A DNA stretch of 43,714 bases, taken from the NCBI GenBank assembly GCA_017936005.1, contig JAGBGK010000049.1, forward strand, positions 1 through 43,714. Reading direction: 5' to 3'. A program made the translations under genes and the position numbers. This document shows positions 7,581 to 14,599 of the stretch, piece by piece. This DNA comes from Tidjanibacter sp. Its GTDB lineage: Bacteria; Bacteroidota; Bacteroidia; Bacteroidales; Rikenellaceae. The stretch's first letter is position 1; each line of letters starts with the position of its first letter. Under the pieces are notes generated by a model. That model was not told the origin of the DNA and searched no databases. It worked only from the letters and a program-made list of their open reading frames with translations.

Positions 7581-8474
7581 ATGCCTGTTCTGAATGACAA
7601 GGTAAGGCGACAAATCAAACCCGAATGGCTCAAAATCAAGCTCCACGACGGAGAGGGTTTTGCCGAGGTTGCACACATCGTTGAGGCGCACGGACTGCAC
7701 ACAATTTGTAGTAGCGGAAAGTGTCCAAACAAAGCAGAATGTTGGAGCAGAAGGACAGCCACTTTTATGATTTTGGGCAACATCTGCACCAGAGGATGTA
7801 AGTTCTGCGCAACACAAACGGGTAGGCCGCTACCTATCGAACCTAACGAACCCGAAAGGGTTGCCGAGTCCATTCGTCTAATGGGACTCCGCCACGCAGT
7901 AATCACCTCGGTGGACAGGGACGACCTGCCCGATGGTGGTGCCGAGCATTGGCGACAGGTTATTGAGGCTGTAAAAACTATTAATCCAACCACAACAGTA
8001 GAGGTACTCCTGCCCGACTTTGACGGCAGGGAAGAGCTTGTGGACCTTGTGATGAGCGCAAGGCCCCATATCGCAGGACACAATTTGGAAACCATCCGTA
8101 GGATTACCCCTCTGGTGCGTTCCAAAGCGCAGTACGACACCTCGCTCCGCACCCTAAGGCGCATTGCCGAGAGTGGCATACCTGCCAAGAGTGGCCTTAT
8201 GGTCGGCTTGGGCGAGAGTCACGAGGAGGTGTTGGAGGCCCTAGGCGACCTGCGAGAGGCTGGAGTCGAGATAGTAACCCTCGGACAGTACCTACGCCCT
8301 ACGGCCAAACACCTTGCAGTGGAGAAGTATGTCACCCCGGAGGAGTTTGACCAATGGAAGGAGGAGGCATTGGCGATGGGATTTAAGTATGTGGCAAGTG
8401 CGCCCCTTGTGAGGTCGTCCTACTTGGCCGACCAAGCAGTGGAGGCTTGCACGGGGGTAAGGACACAAGAGTAG
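7581..8474 (+). CDS. lipA: Lipoyl synthase
   Basis: LipA is a cytoplasmic radical-SAM enzyme that inserts two sulfur atoms at C6 and C8 of the protein-bound octanoyl group, making the lipoyl cofactor of 2-oxoacid dehydrogenases and the glycine cleavage system. The 297-residue product shows both iron-sulfur sites: the auxiliary cluster cysteines C43, C48 and C54 (CSSGKCPNKAEC) and the radical-SAM CxxxCxxC at 69-76 (CTRGCKFC). The C-terminal RSSY that contributes the serine ligand of the auxiliary cluster is present (VRSSYLADQ). It is first in the operon with lipB 14 bases downstream, so both late lipoate steps are made together. Confidence 0.97.
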   Translation: MPVLNDKVRRQIKPEWLKIKLHDGEGFAEVAHIVEAHGLHTICSSGKCPNKAECWSRRTATFMILGNICTRGCKFCATQTGRPLPIEPNEPERVAESIRLMGLRHAVITSVDRDDLPDGGAEHWRQVIEAVKTINPTTTVEVLLPDFDGREELVDLVMSARPHIAGHNLETIRRITPLVRSKAQYDTSLRTLRRIAESGIPAKSGLMVGLGESHEEVLEALGDLREAGVEIVTLGQYLRPTAKHLAVEKYVTPEEFDQWKEEALAMGFKYVASAPLVRSSYLADQAVEACTGVRTQE

Positions 8475-8488
8475 GTAACATTAGAGCT

Positions 8489-9196
8489 ATGGAATTGGAT
8501 GTGGTTGATATTGGCACGATGGCCTACGGCGAGTGCTGGGAGTTGCAACAGAGGCTTTTCGACCACGCCATAGCAGCAAAAGCGGGAGGAGTAAAGCCGC
8601 AACAAACGATGTTGTTGGTTGAGCACCCACCCGTATATACACTTGGGAAAAGTGGCAAAGAGAGCAATCTTTTGGTTGCAGAAGCGTTCTTAAAGAGTAT
8701 AGGTGCGGAGTTTTACCACATCGACCGAGGAGGTGATATAACTTTTCACGGCCCTGGTCAGGTGGTGGGTTATCCAATTTTGGACCTCGAACAGTTGGGC
8801 ATAGGGCTGAAAGCCTACATTGGTGCCATCGAGGGAGCCGTGATTGACACAATGGCCGAATGGGGCATAGTGTGTCAGACGGTGGAGGGAGCCGCAGGAG
8901 TGTGGATTGTTGAACAGGGAAGGCCGATGAGGAAGATTTGTGCCATCGGCGTTAGGAGTTCCCGCTGGGTAACAATGCACGGTTTTGCGCTCAATGTGAA
9001 TACAGACCTCCGATATTTCGGCCACATCAACCCTTGTGGCTTTACCGACCGCACAGCGACCTCTATGGAGGCCGAGCTCGGAGAGCGTGTGGACCTCGCA
9101 GTTGTCAAAGAGCGACTCGTGGCCCACTTGGCAGAGAAATTAGACGTTAATAAAATAAATACTAAAAGATTATGCCAATTGACAAACGTTGGGTAA
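8489..9196 (+). CDS. lipB: Octanoyl-[acyl carrier protein]:protein octanoyltransferase
   Basis: LipB moves octanoate from acyl carrier protein to the lipoyl-domain lysine, the step before LipA. The 235-residue product has the signature RGGDITFHGPGQ (residues 80-91), the conserved lysine in KICAIGVR (K149) and the catalytic cysteine in NPCGF (C183). The ATG at 8489 is preferred to an upstream start at 8447 because the latter would overlap lipA and add residues outside the domain. The 3' end overlaps the recJ start by 25 bases, which suggests translational coupling. Confidence 0.95.
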   Translation: MELDVVDIGTMAYGECWELQQRLFDHAIAAKAGGVKPQQTMLLVEHPPVYTLGKSGKESNLLVAEAFLKSIGAEFYHIDRGGDITFHGPGQVVGYPILDLEQLGIGLKAYIGAIEGAVIDTMAEWGIVCQTVEGAAGVWIVEQGRPMRKICAIGVRSSRWVTMHGFALNVNTDLRYFGHINPCGFTDRTATSMEAELGERVDLAVVKERLVAHLAEKLDVNKINTKRLCQLTNVG

Positions 9197-10932
9197 TCAA
9201 GGAACAGGGCGAGCCAGAGAAGGTGTTGAACCTCTCACAGAAGCTCAATATCCCCCCTGTCCTTGCCAACTTACTTGTTCAGAGAGGCATAGAGACTTAC
9301 GAAGAGGCCACAAGGTTCTTTAACCCGAGGCTGTCGGACCTCCACGACCCATTCCTGATGAAGGATATGGACAAGGCTGTGGAGCGAATCGATAGGGCTG
9401 TGCGCAATGGTGAGAAAATCATGGTGTATGGCGACTACGATGTAGATGGCTGTACGGCGGTGGCGCTGGTCTATACTTTCCTGCGCAGCCGAGGACACAA
9501 AAACCTCACCTTCTACATTCCCGACCGTTACACGGAGGGATATGGCGTGTCGATAGCTGGTATCGACTATGCCGAGCGTAAGGGTGTGGGGCTGATTATC
9601 GCACTCGATTGCGGTATCAAGGCCGTGGAGAAAGTCGCCTATGCCACAAGTAAAGGGATTGATTTCATCATTTGCGACCACCACCTACCGGGCGACGAGA
9701 TTCCCGCAGCGGTGGCTGTGTTGGACCCCAAGAGGGAGGACTGCCACTACCCGTTCGACGAACTGTCGGGCTGTGGCGTGGGCTTCAAACTCGTGCAGGG
9801 ATATGCCCAGAAGAAGGGTATCCCATTCAGCGAGGTGGAGAAATTGCTGGATTTGGTGGTGGTGAGTACCGCTGCCGACATCGTACCTCTCACGGGCGAA
9901 AACCGTATCTTGGCCTACTATGGCTTGCGTAAACTCAACGAGAATCCTCGCAAGGGACTCGCTTCGGTCATCCGCATCTGTAAGCTCGACAAGCACCAGA
10001 TCACCATCGACGACATTGTCTTCAAAATCGGCCCACGCATCAATGCCGCAGGCCGTATGAGGGTGGACCCCAACGACCCCGACGCGGCTCCTTCGGGTGG
10101 CCACAAGGCGGTGGAGATGCTTATCGAGATGGATGAGGAGGCGGCCGAGAGGGCTGGCGATGTGATTGACGAGTTCAACCAAAACCGCAAGAGTATCGAC
10201 CGCAACGTAACACAGGAGGCCCACGACATCATTGAGGGTAGCGAGGAGATGAAGAGCCACAAGAGCATCGTCATCTACAACCCCAAGTGGATGAAGGGCA
10301 TTGTGGGTATTGTCGCTTCGAGGTTGATTGAGACATACTATAAGCCCACGGTGGTTCTCACCATGAGCAACAACTTCGCAACCGGCTCGGCACGTAGCGT
10401 GGCAGGCTTCGACCTCTATCAAGCGGTGGAGTCGTGCTCCGACCTGCTGGAAAACTTTGGTGGCCACATGTACGCTGCCGGACTTACGATGAAACCGGAG
10501 AATGTGGAGGAGTTCACCCGTAGGTTCCACGCCTATGTTGAGGAGCACATCGACCCCACCCTACTTGTACCACAAGTGGAGATTGACTCGGAGTTGCTGT
10601 TTAGCGACATCACTCCTTCATTTAGGGCTGTGTTGTCGAGATTTCAACCCTTCGGCCCAGGCAACAATGCGCCTGTGTTTGCAACCAGGGGTGCAAGCAA
10701 TAGAGGTGATGCCAAACTTGTGGGTGCCGACTTTGAGCACATCAAGATGGACCTCACACAGAGGCAGAAACCAAACACCACCATTGGCGCCATCGCCTTC
10801 CAACAACCCACCCACTTCGATTGGATTCGTAACGGAAGGCCTGTGGATGTGTGCTACTCCATCGTGGAAAACCACTATCGAGGTGTCACCACTCCGCAGT
10901 TGAGAATCAAGGATATCAAGCCACTCCGATAG
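9172..10932 (+). CDS. recJ: Single-stranded-DNA-specific exonuclease RecJ
   Basis: RecJ degrades single-stranded DNA 5' to 3' in recombinational and mismatch repair, using two metal ions. The 586-residue product has the DHH core motifs YGDYDVDGCTAVALVY, ALDCGI, ICDHHLPG and the aspartate in VSTAADIVPL, then GPRINAAGRM and, in the DHHA1 part, GGHMYAAGLTM, followed by an OB-like C-terminal domain. Length matches the family (about 570-590). It starts inside lipB and shares the lipA promoter; no separate promoter is visible. The unit is closed by a strong terminator at 10988-11029. Confidence 0.96.
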   Translation: MPIDKRWVIKEQGEPEKVLNLSQKLNIPPVLANLLVQRGIETYEEATRFFNPRLSDLHDPFLMKDMDKAVERIDRAVRNGEKIMVYGDYDVDGCTAVALVYTFLRSRGHKNLTFYIPDRYTEGYGVSIAGIDYAERKGVGLIIALDCGIKAVEKVAYATSKGIDFIICDHHLPGDEIPAAVAVLDPKREDCHYPFDELSGCGVGFKLVQGYAQKKGIPFSEVEKLLDLVVVSTAADIVPLTGENRILAYYGLRKLNENPRKGLASVIRICKLDKHQITIDDIVFKIGPRINAAGRMRVDPNDPDAAPSGGHKAVEMLIEMDEEAAERAGDVIDEFNQNRKSIDRNVTQEAHDIIEGSEEMKSHKSIVIYNPKWMKGIVGIVASRLIETYYKPTVVLTMSNNFATGSARSVAGFDLYQAVESCSDLLENFGGHMYAAGLTMKPENVEEFTRRFHAYVEEHIDPTLLVPQVEIDSELLFSDITPSFRAVLSRFQPFGPGNNAPVFATRGASNRGDAKLVGADFEHIKMDLTQRQKPNTTIGAIAFQQPTHFDWIRNGRPVDVCYSIVENHYRGVTTPQLRIKDIKPLR

Positions 10933-10947
10933 ACGAGGCAAATAAGC

Positions 10948-11030
10948 GAGGGGGGGTATATATAAAAATAGGTATTCCCCCCCCCTCAAAAACAGAAAAG
11001 GCCTGCCAAAGCAGGCCTTTTCTGTTTTTT
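10948..11030 (+). terminator. Tandem hairpins and terminator after recJ
   Basis: A first hairpin has a G-run arm (10948-10956) facing a C-run arm (10977-10987). A second is a perfect 19-bp stem (10988-11006 with 11011-11029), loop CAAA, with T-rich right arm. The second is the main terminator. Confidence 0.9.
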
Positions 11031-11142
11031 GCAATATGCGCCCAAGAGGATAGCGACAACTTTTTGTTGGCCCAATTATACTAACCGTGTAAACTTTGCG
11101 TTATTTTTCTAACAACGTGGTACAACCTAATAAAATAATTAT

Positions 11143-11150
11143 TATCTTTG
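11143..11150 (+). promoter_or_regulatory. -7 box of the first outer-membrane barrel gene
   Basis: TATCTTTG; no convincing TTTG at the -33 distance. The leader would be about 28 bases. Confidence 0.6.
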
Positions 11151-11184
11151 AGGAAAACATTTAACCACTAAAAAACAAACAAAG

Positions 11185-11880
11185 ATGAAAAAACTTATCG
11201 TAACAGTAGCAACATTGGCGCTCTCGTTGGGTGCGTTTGCTCAAATCAACTTCGGTGTGAAAGCCGGTGGCAACCTATCAACCATCAGCGGAGTAACTTC
11301 CTCGGAAGAGGGCGGAAACTTGGAATGGGGAGGCGTTAATCTTGGCAGCGCCGATGTTTCGCAGTCTATGAAATTCGGATTCAACGTAGGTGCTTGGGCT
11401 GAGTATATGGTGATGCCTATGTTTGGCGTCCAAGTTGAGTTGAATTACTCGACTCAGGGTGTAAACGAGAAACTTGTTACATCAACAGATCTTTTTGGCG
11501 GCTCTTCTTCCACCACCAAAAAGACTTGGGCTGCAAACTACATCAACGTACCCATCTTGGCTAAATTCCACTTTGGCCCCATCCGTGCCTATGTAGGTCC
11601 CCAGCTGGGCTTTGCATTGGGCCTGAACACTACCACAGAGACCATCACCAGCGATAACACCAACATCAAGGAAGCTGTTGTTGACAACTTCAACACCTTC
11701 GACCTCTCGCTGGCGCTGGGCGCACAGTACAAGCTCACCGAGAACATTGGCGTTGATGCTCGCTACAACATCGGCCTGACCAATGTCTTCCCCGCAGTGA
11801 AAAACGACAAAGGCGAAGTTACCGCCGAGGCTTGGGGCAAGCAGGGCGTTGTCCAACTCGGCGTATTCTACGAGTTCTAA
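11185..11880 (+). CDS. Outer-membrane beta-barrel protein (OMP_b-brl_2 / porin-family type)
   Basis: The 231-residue product has a signal peptide (MKKLIVTVATLALSLGAFA, then Q) and then the typical opening INFGVKAGGNLSTISG, amphipathic strands such as NYINVPILAKFHFGPIRAYVGPQLGFALG, and a terminal aromatic strand ending FYEF. This is the PF13568-like small barrel of Bacteroidetes; the individual function is unknown, and membrane anchoring or small-solute passage is only inferred. It is followed by its own terminator and a related gene. Confidence 0.82.
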   Translation: MKKLIVTVATLALSLGAFAQINFGVKAGGNLSTISGVTSSEEGGNLEWGGVNLGSADVSQSMKFGFNVGAWAEYMVMPMFGVQVELNYSTQGVNEKLVTSTDLFGGSSSTTKKTWAANYINVPILAKFHFGPIRAYVGPQLGFALGLNTTTETITSDNTNIKEAVVDNFNTFDLSLALGAQYKLTENIGVDARYNIGLTNVFPAVKNDKGEVTAEAWGKQGVVQLGVFYEF

Positions 11881-11905
11881 TAGACAACTTGTTGCACAAC
11901 ACAGC

Positions 11906-11943
11906 AAAAACCCGAAGGCCGAGAGATGGCTTTCGGGTTTTTT
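11906..11943 (+). terminator. Terminator after the first barrel gene
   Basis: A 15-bp stem with one G-T pair, AAAAACCCGAAGGCC (11906-11920) with the T-rich arm 11928-11942. The -7 box of the next gene begins four bases after it. Confidence 0.85.
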
Positions 11944-11946
11944 GTG

Positions 11947-11954
11947 TATATTTG
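11947..11954 (+). promoter_or_regulatory. -7 box of the second barrel gene
   Basis: TATATTTG, directly behind the terminator; the -33 region falls in the hairpin and has no clear TTTG. Confidence 0.5.
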
Positions 11955-11981
11955 TAAGCGACAAACAACACCGTGTGTATT

Positions 11982-12638
11982 ATGAAAAAAATTGTATTGG
12001 CAGCATTGGCAATGGTATCGGCTCTTTTGTGGAGTAGCCCAACCTTCGGACAGGGTGCCTATTTTATTGTTAATGATGGCGTAAACATCTCCTCACTAAT
12101 CGGTTTGGAGGGCGTGAGTCCCAAAGTTGACTTGTATTCGGAGATTGGCATTGGCTGCAAATTCAATTCAACATTGGGTATGGAGCTCGGTGCGAGTTGG
12201 TCGGCACAAGGCGCAACGTATATAGACAAAGGCAGTCGTTATACCTACGACTATAACTACCTCAACATACCTCTATTGTTCACCATTTCTATCCCCAAGC
12301 ACATCACACTGCTTGTTGGCGCACAAGCTGGAGCCTTTCTGGACGCAACTTACGCCTACGAAATGCCCTCGGTGTTGGATGGCGGGACCGTTTTGGGAGA
12401 GGGTAAGTTCGACAAGAGCGAATTCCACCCTTGGGATTTTGGAGCAACGCTTGGCATTAGGTGCCTTATGGCTCCCAAACTCGGTTTGGGTATAGAAATG
12501 CGATACACTATGGGCGTTACCCAAACCCACAACGGTGTCTCGGATTCTCTTTCGGGCCGTCCACACATCTCCGTACCCGACAACCGCAATTCGGTTTTCA
12601 GAGTTGGTGTATTTATAAATCTTCCGAGCACAAAATAA
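11982..12638 (+). CDS. Outer-membrane beta-barrel protein, paralogue-like
   Basis: The 218-residue product starts with a signal peptide (MKKIVLAALAMVSALLWSSP...FG, then Q). It shares the strand pattern of its neighbour (YNYLNIPLLFTISIPKHITLLVGAQAGAFLD; GLGIEMRYTMGVTQ) and is probably also an OMP_b-brl_2 small barrel. The ATG at 11982 gives the cleaner signal peptide than 11973. Unlike the upstream gene it does not end in an aromatic residue (LPSTK). Function unknown. Confidence 0.78.
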   Translation: MKKIVLAALAMVSALLWSSPTFGQGAYFIVNDGVNISSLIGLEGVSPKVDLYSEIGIGCKFNSTLGMELGASWSAQGATYIDKGSRYTYDYNYLNIPLLFTISIPKHITLLVGAQAGAFLDATYAYEMPSVLDGGTVLGEGKFDKSEFHPWDFGATLGIRCLMAPKLGLGIEMRYTMGVTQTHNGVSDSLSGRPHISVPDNRNSVFRVGVFINLPSTK

Positions 12639-12668
12639 GGTATCTTTTAAGGTAATATTAAACACAAC

Positions 12669-12700
12669 AACCCCCTCAACCACAATTGATTGAGGGGGTT
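12669..12700. terminator. Bidirectional terminator between the barrel gene and corA
   Basis: An 11-bp stem, AACCCCCTCAA (12669-12679) with TTGAGGGGGTT (12690-12700), followed by TTATTTG. It serves the convergent genes on both sides. Confidence 0.8.
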
Positions 12701-12763
12701 TTATTTGAAATCAAAAATCAAGCCCGTTTTCCGCAGTTTATATTACCTTATTTCCACGGCAAT

Positions 12764-13714
12764 TCACCCCTTATTTTGGCGATTGAAGAAGAAATAGGTC
12801 GCACCCGAAAGGGCAACGATCAGTGCCATCGCCACCAGCCAGCCGTGCTGCCAATTGAGGAACGGCAACCACTTAAAGTTCATACCATAGATACTTGCTA
12901 CCAATGTGGCGGGCAGGAAAACCACCGATGCAAGGGTGAAAATCTTCGAGGTATTGTTCTGTTCAATGGTAATAAGTCCAAGTGCCGTATCCTGTAAGTA
13001 GTCCAGACGCTCAAAACTGAAATCGGCGTGAGAAATCAGTGAGTTCACATCCCTCATCATCAACTGCAAGCGAGGGTAAATATCGTTAGGAAAACGCTCG
13101 CTTCGCTGAATACCCGAGAGTATTCGCTGGCGGTCAAAGATGTTCTCCCTAATCGACATGGTCTGCTCTTGGAGGTTGTTGATACGAGTAATATCACCCT
13201 TATCAACGTGGCCATCCACCGAAATCTCCTTGCTCAATGCAGCAATCTGCTTGGAAACATTCTCCACCAAGTCGGCATCCGCATCAATCCTAACCTCCAA
13301 AATCGAAATCAGAAGGTGGTAACCGGTGGTGTACTGTCGGTTGTTCATCTGCAACCTCTTGGAGGCCTCATTGAAGGTGCGGAATTCAGCATTGCGAGTG
13401 GTAATCAGAAGGCCCTCGCTCACGATAAACGACACAGGCTCAACGGTAAAGCCGTCGGGCGAAGGGACAAAAAAGTTTGTGTTGGAAAAAATAGCACTCT
13501 CCGTCTCGGAGTATTTGGAGGTTGACTCAATCTCCTCGATTTGCTGTCGAGTAAGCAGGTTAATCTCCATGAAGTTCTCAACCGCCTTGCGCTCCTGGAT
13601 GGTGGGCGAGAGGAGGTCTATCCACAAAATGTCGTCGTAGCCGAGTTCATCAAAGAGTTTGATATCGGCCTCGCGCACTATTTTGTTGTATTGTTTCAGG
13701 TAAATTGTAATCAT
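12764..13714 (-). CDS. corA: CorA-family magnesium/divalent-cation channel
   Basis: The 316-residue inner-membrane protein has a long cytoplasmic N-terminal domain with helices, and two C-terminal membrane segments. The CorA selectivity motif YGMNF is at residues 276-280 at the end of the first segment (IFTLASVVFLPATLVASIYGMNF); the second runs about 291-311, followed by a short basic tail. CorA forms pentameric Mg2+ channels that open when internal Mg2+ is low. It is downstream of the shrunken MqnA-like gene by 100 bases. That gap contains a small inverted repeat TGTCC-GAAT-GGACA (13759-13772) but no clear -7 box. Confidence 0.93.
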   Translation of the reverse strand: MITIYLKQYNKIVREADIKLFDELGYDDILWIDLLSPTIQERKAVENFMEINLLTRQQIEEIESTSKYSETESAIFSNTNFFVPSPDGFTVEPVSFIVSEGLLITTRNAEFRTFNEASKRLQMNNRQYTTGYHLLISILEVRIDADADLVENVSKQIAALSKEISVDGHVDKGDITRINNLQEQTMSIRENIFDRQRILSGIQRSERFPNDIYPRLQLMMRDVNSLISHADFSFERLDYLQDTALGLITIEQNNTSKIFTLASVVFLPATLVASIYGMNFKWLPFLNWQHGWLVAMALIVALSGATYFFFNRQNKG

Positions 13715-13814
13715 CTTTGGGCTGTTCGGATTTAGAGGTGAACGTGTTTTCCTTAAATTGTCCGAATGGACAGCCGTCAGCGGGCGCTTACACCCCTGCG
13801 GCTCCTTATTTCAG

Positions 13815-14348
13815 TCAGCCCGGGTTGGCGTGGGCGGTAGCTTTTTTAAGCTTTTTCCAATACGCCTCCAACGCCTTATGTTTTTTTGCGTCAAACAAAT
13901 AGTCGATTTGAGTTGTGAGGAAAGTGTAGTCCTCGATTCGTGGACACTCATTGAGTACCATCAAGGCCTCGTAGATGCGCTCCACCCCGAGAGTCAGCGC
14001 AACCTCAACCGCATCCAACACCTCTGGCGAAGTACCCTCACGGGCCACCCACACGGCAGCTACGGGCGCCTCCACACCAACACCCCACTCTTCGGTAAGG
14101 CTGGCAGAAGAGCCCTTAACGGGTGCAATACAGAAGTCGGTAACGATTTTAGTGTCGGCAAGACCACACGCCACATCGGCCGACAGCAAGGCGATATCCA
14201 CCGTGCCGGCTACAAGTGCATCATAAGCCTCCTCTTGGGAAAGAAGTTGAATGTCGGCCTCAATGTTAGCGGCCGAGCGCAAGCCATAGACCAATGGCAC
14301 AGCGCTGAGCGTTGATGCTGCTGCAATTTTTACTGGAATAACCATCAT
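13815..14348 (-). CDS. MqnA-like protein lacking the central region
   Basis: The 177-residue protein resembles the two ends of MqnA (chorismate dehydratase of the futalosine menaquinone pathway). The start VKIAAASTLSAVPLVYGL followed by ALVAGTVDIALLSADVA corresponds to the N-terminal lobe, and KIVTDFCIAPV to the segment that ends it. The next residues, LTEEWG...VAAVWVAREG, correspond to the late domain, as do LGVERIYEAL and QIDYLFDAKKHKALEAYWKKL. About 80 residues of a normal 240-250-residue MqnA are therefore missing. The conserved Asn of the YxNTxP motif is Ser here (TLSAVP). I infer a non-catalytic or decaying relative. The open frame is intact and has its own -7 box (14419-14412). Confidence 0.55.
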   Translation of the reverse strand: MMVIPVKIAAASTLSAVPLVYGLRSAANIEADIQLLSQEEAYDALVAGTVDIALLSADVACGLADTKIVTDFCIAPVKGSSASLTEEWGVGVEAPVAAVWVAREGTSPEVLDAVEVALTLGVERIYEALMVLNECPRIEDYTFLTTQIDYLFDAKKHKALEAYWKKLKKATAHANPG

Positions 14349-14387
14349 CCATACTTGTTTTTGCCATTAGTTTAACTTCGTTTCGAT

Positions 14388-14419
14388 GTCGTATTTGCAC
14401 AATACGACCTACAAAAGTA
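14388..14419 (-). promoter_or_regulatory. -7 box and hairpin of the MqnA-like gene
   Basis: On the minus strand TACTTTTG (14419-14412) is followed directly by GTCGTATT-GTGCA-AATACGAC (14408-14388), an 8-bp perfect inverted repeat sitting at the predicted transcript start. It may be an operator or a 5' hairpin. Confidence 0.5.
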
Positions 14420-14529
14420 GAAATCTTTTTTGAAAGTTGAGCCACAAGAAGCAATTTTTTACACTTTCAACCCTCTCTTTTCCACCACACCACCACCGAG
14501 AAAGTAAAAAACACTCCCAAAACTTGGGC

Positions 14530-14566
14530 GAATAACTACGTTATTCCACATTTATTGCTACCTTTG
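14530..14566 (+). promoter_or_regulatory. -7 box and operator-like palindrome of the DPP III gene
   Basis: TACCTTTG at 14559-14566 is preceded by the inverted repeat GAATAAC-TAC-GTTATTC (14530-14546), which occupies the -33 region where a TTTG would be expected. This is the position of a regulator-binding site. Confidence 0.5.
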
Positions 14567-14599
14567 TTCCCAAATGGACAAATCTCAAACTTACAAACA

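Noticed and set aside
9172-9196. Frameshift joining lipB and recJ
   Set aside because: Both proteins are complete with normal ends; the overlap is ordinary operon packing.
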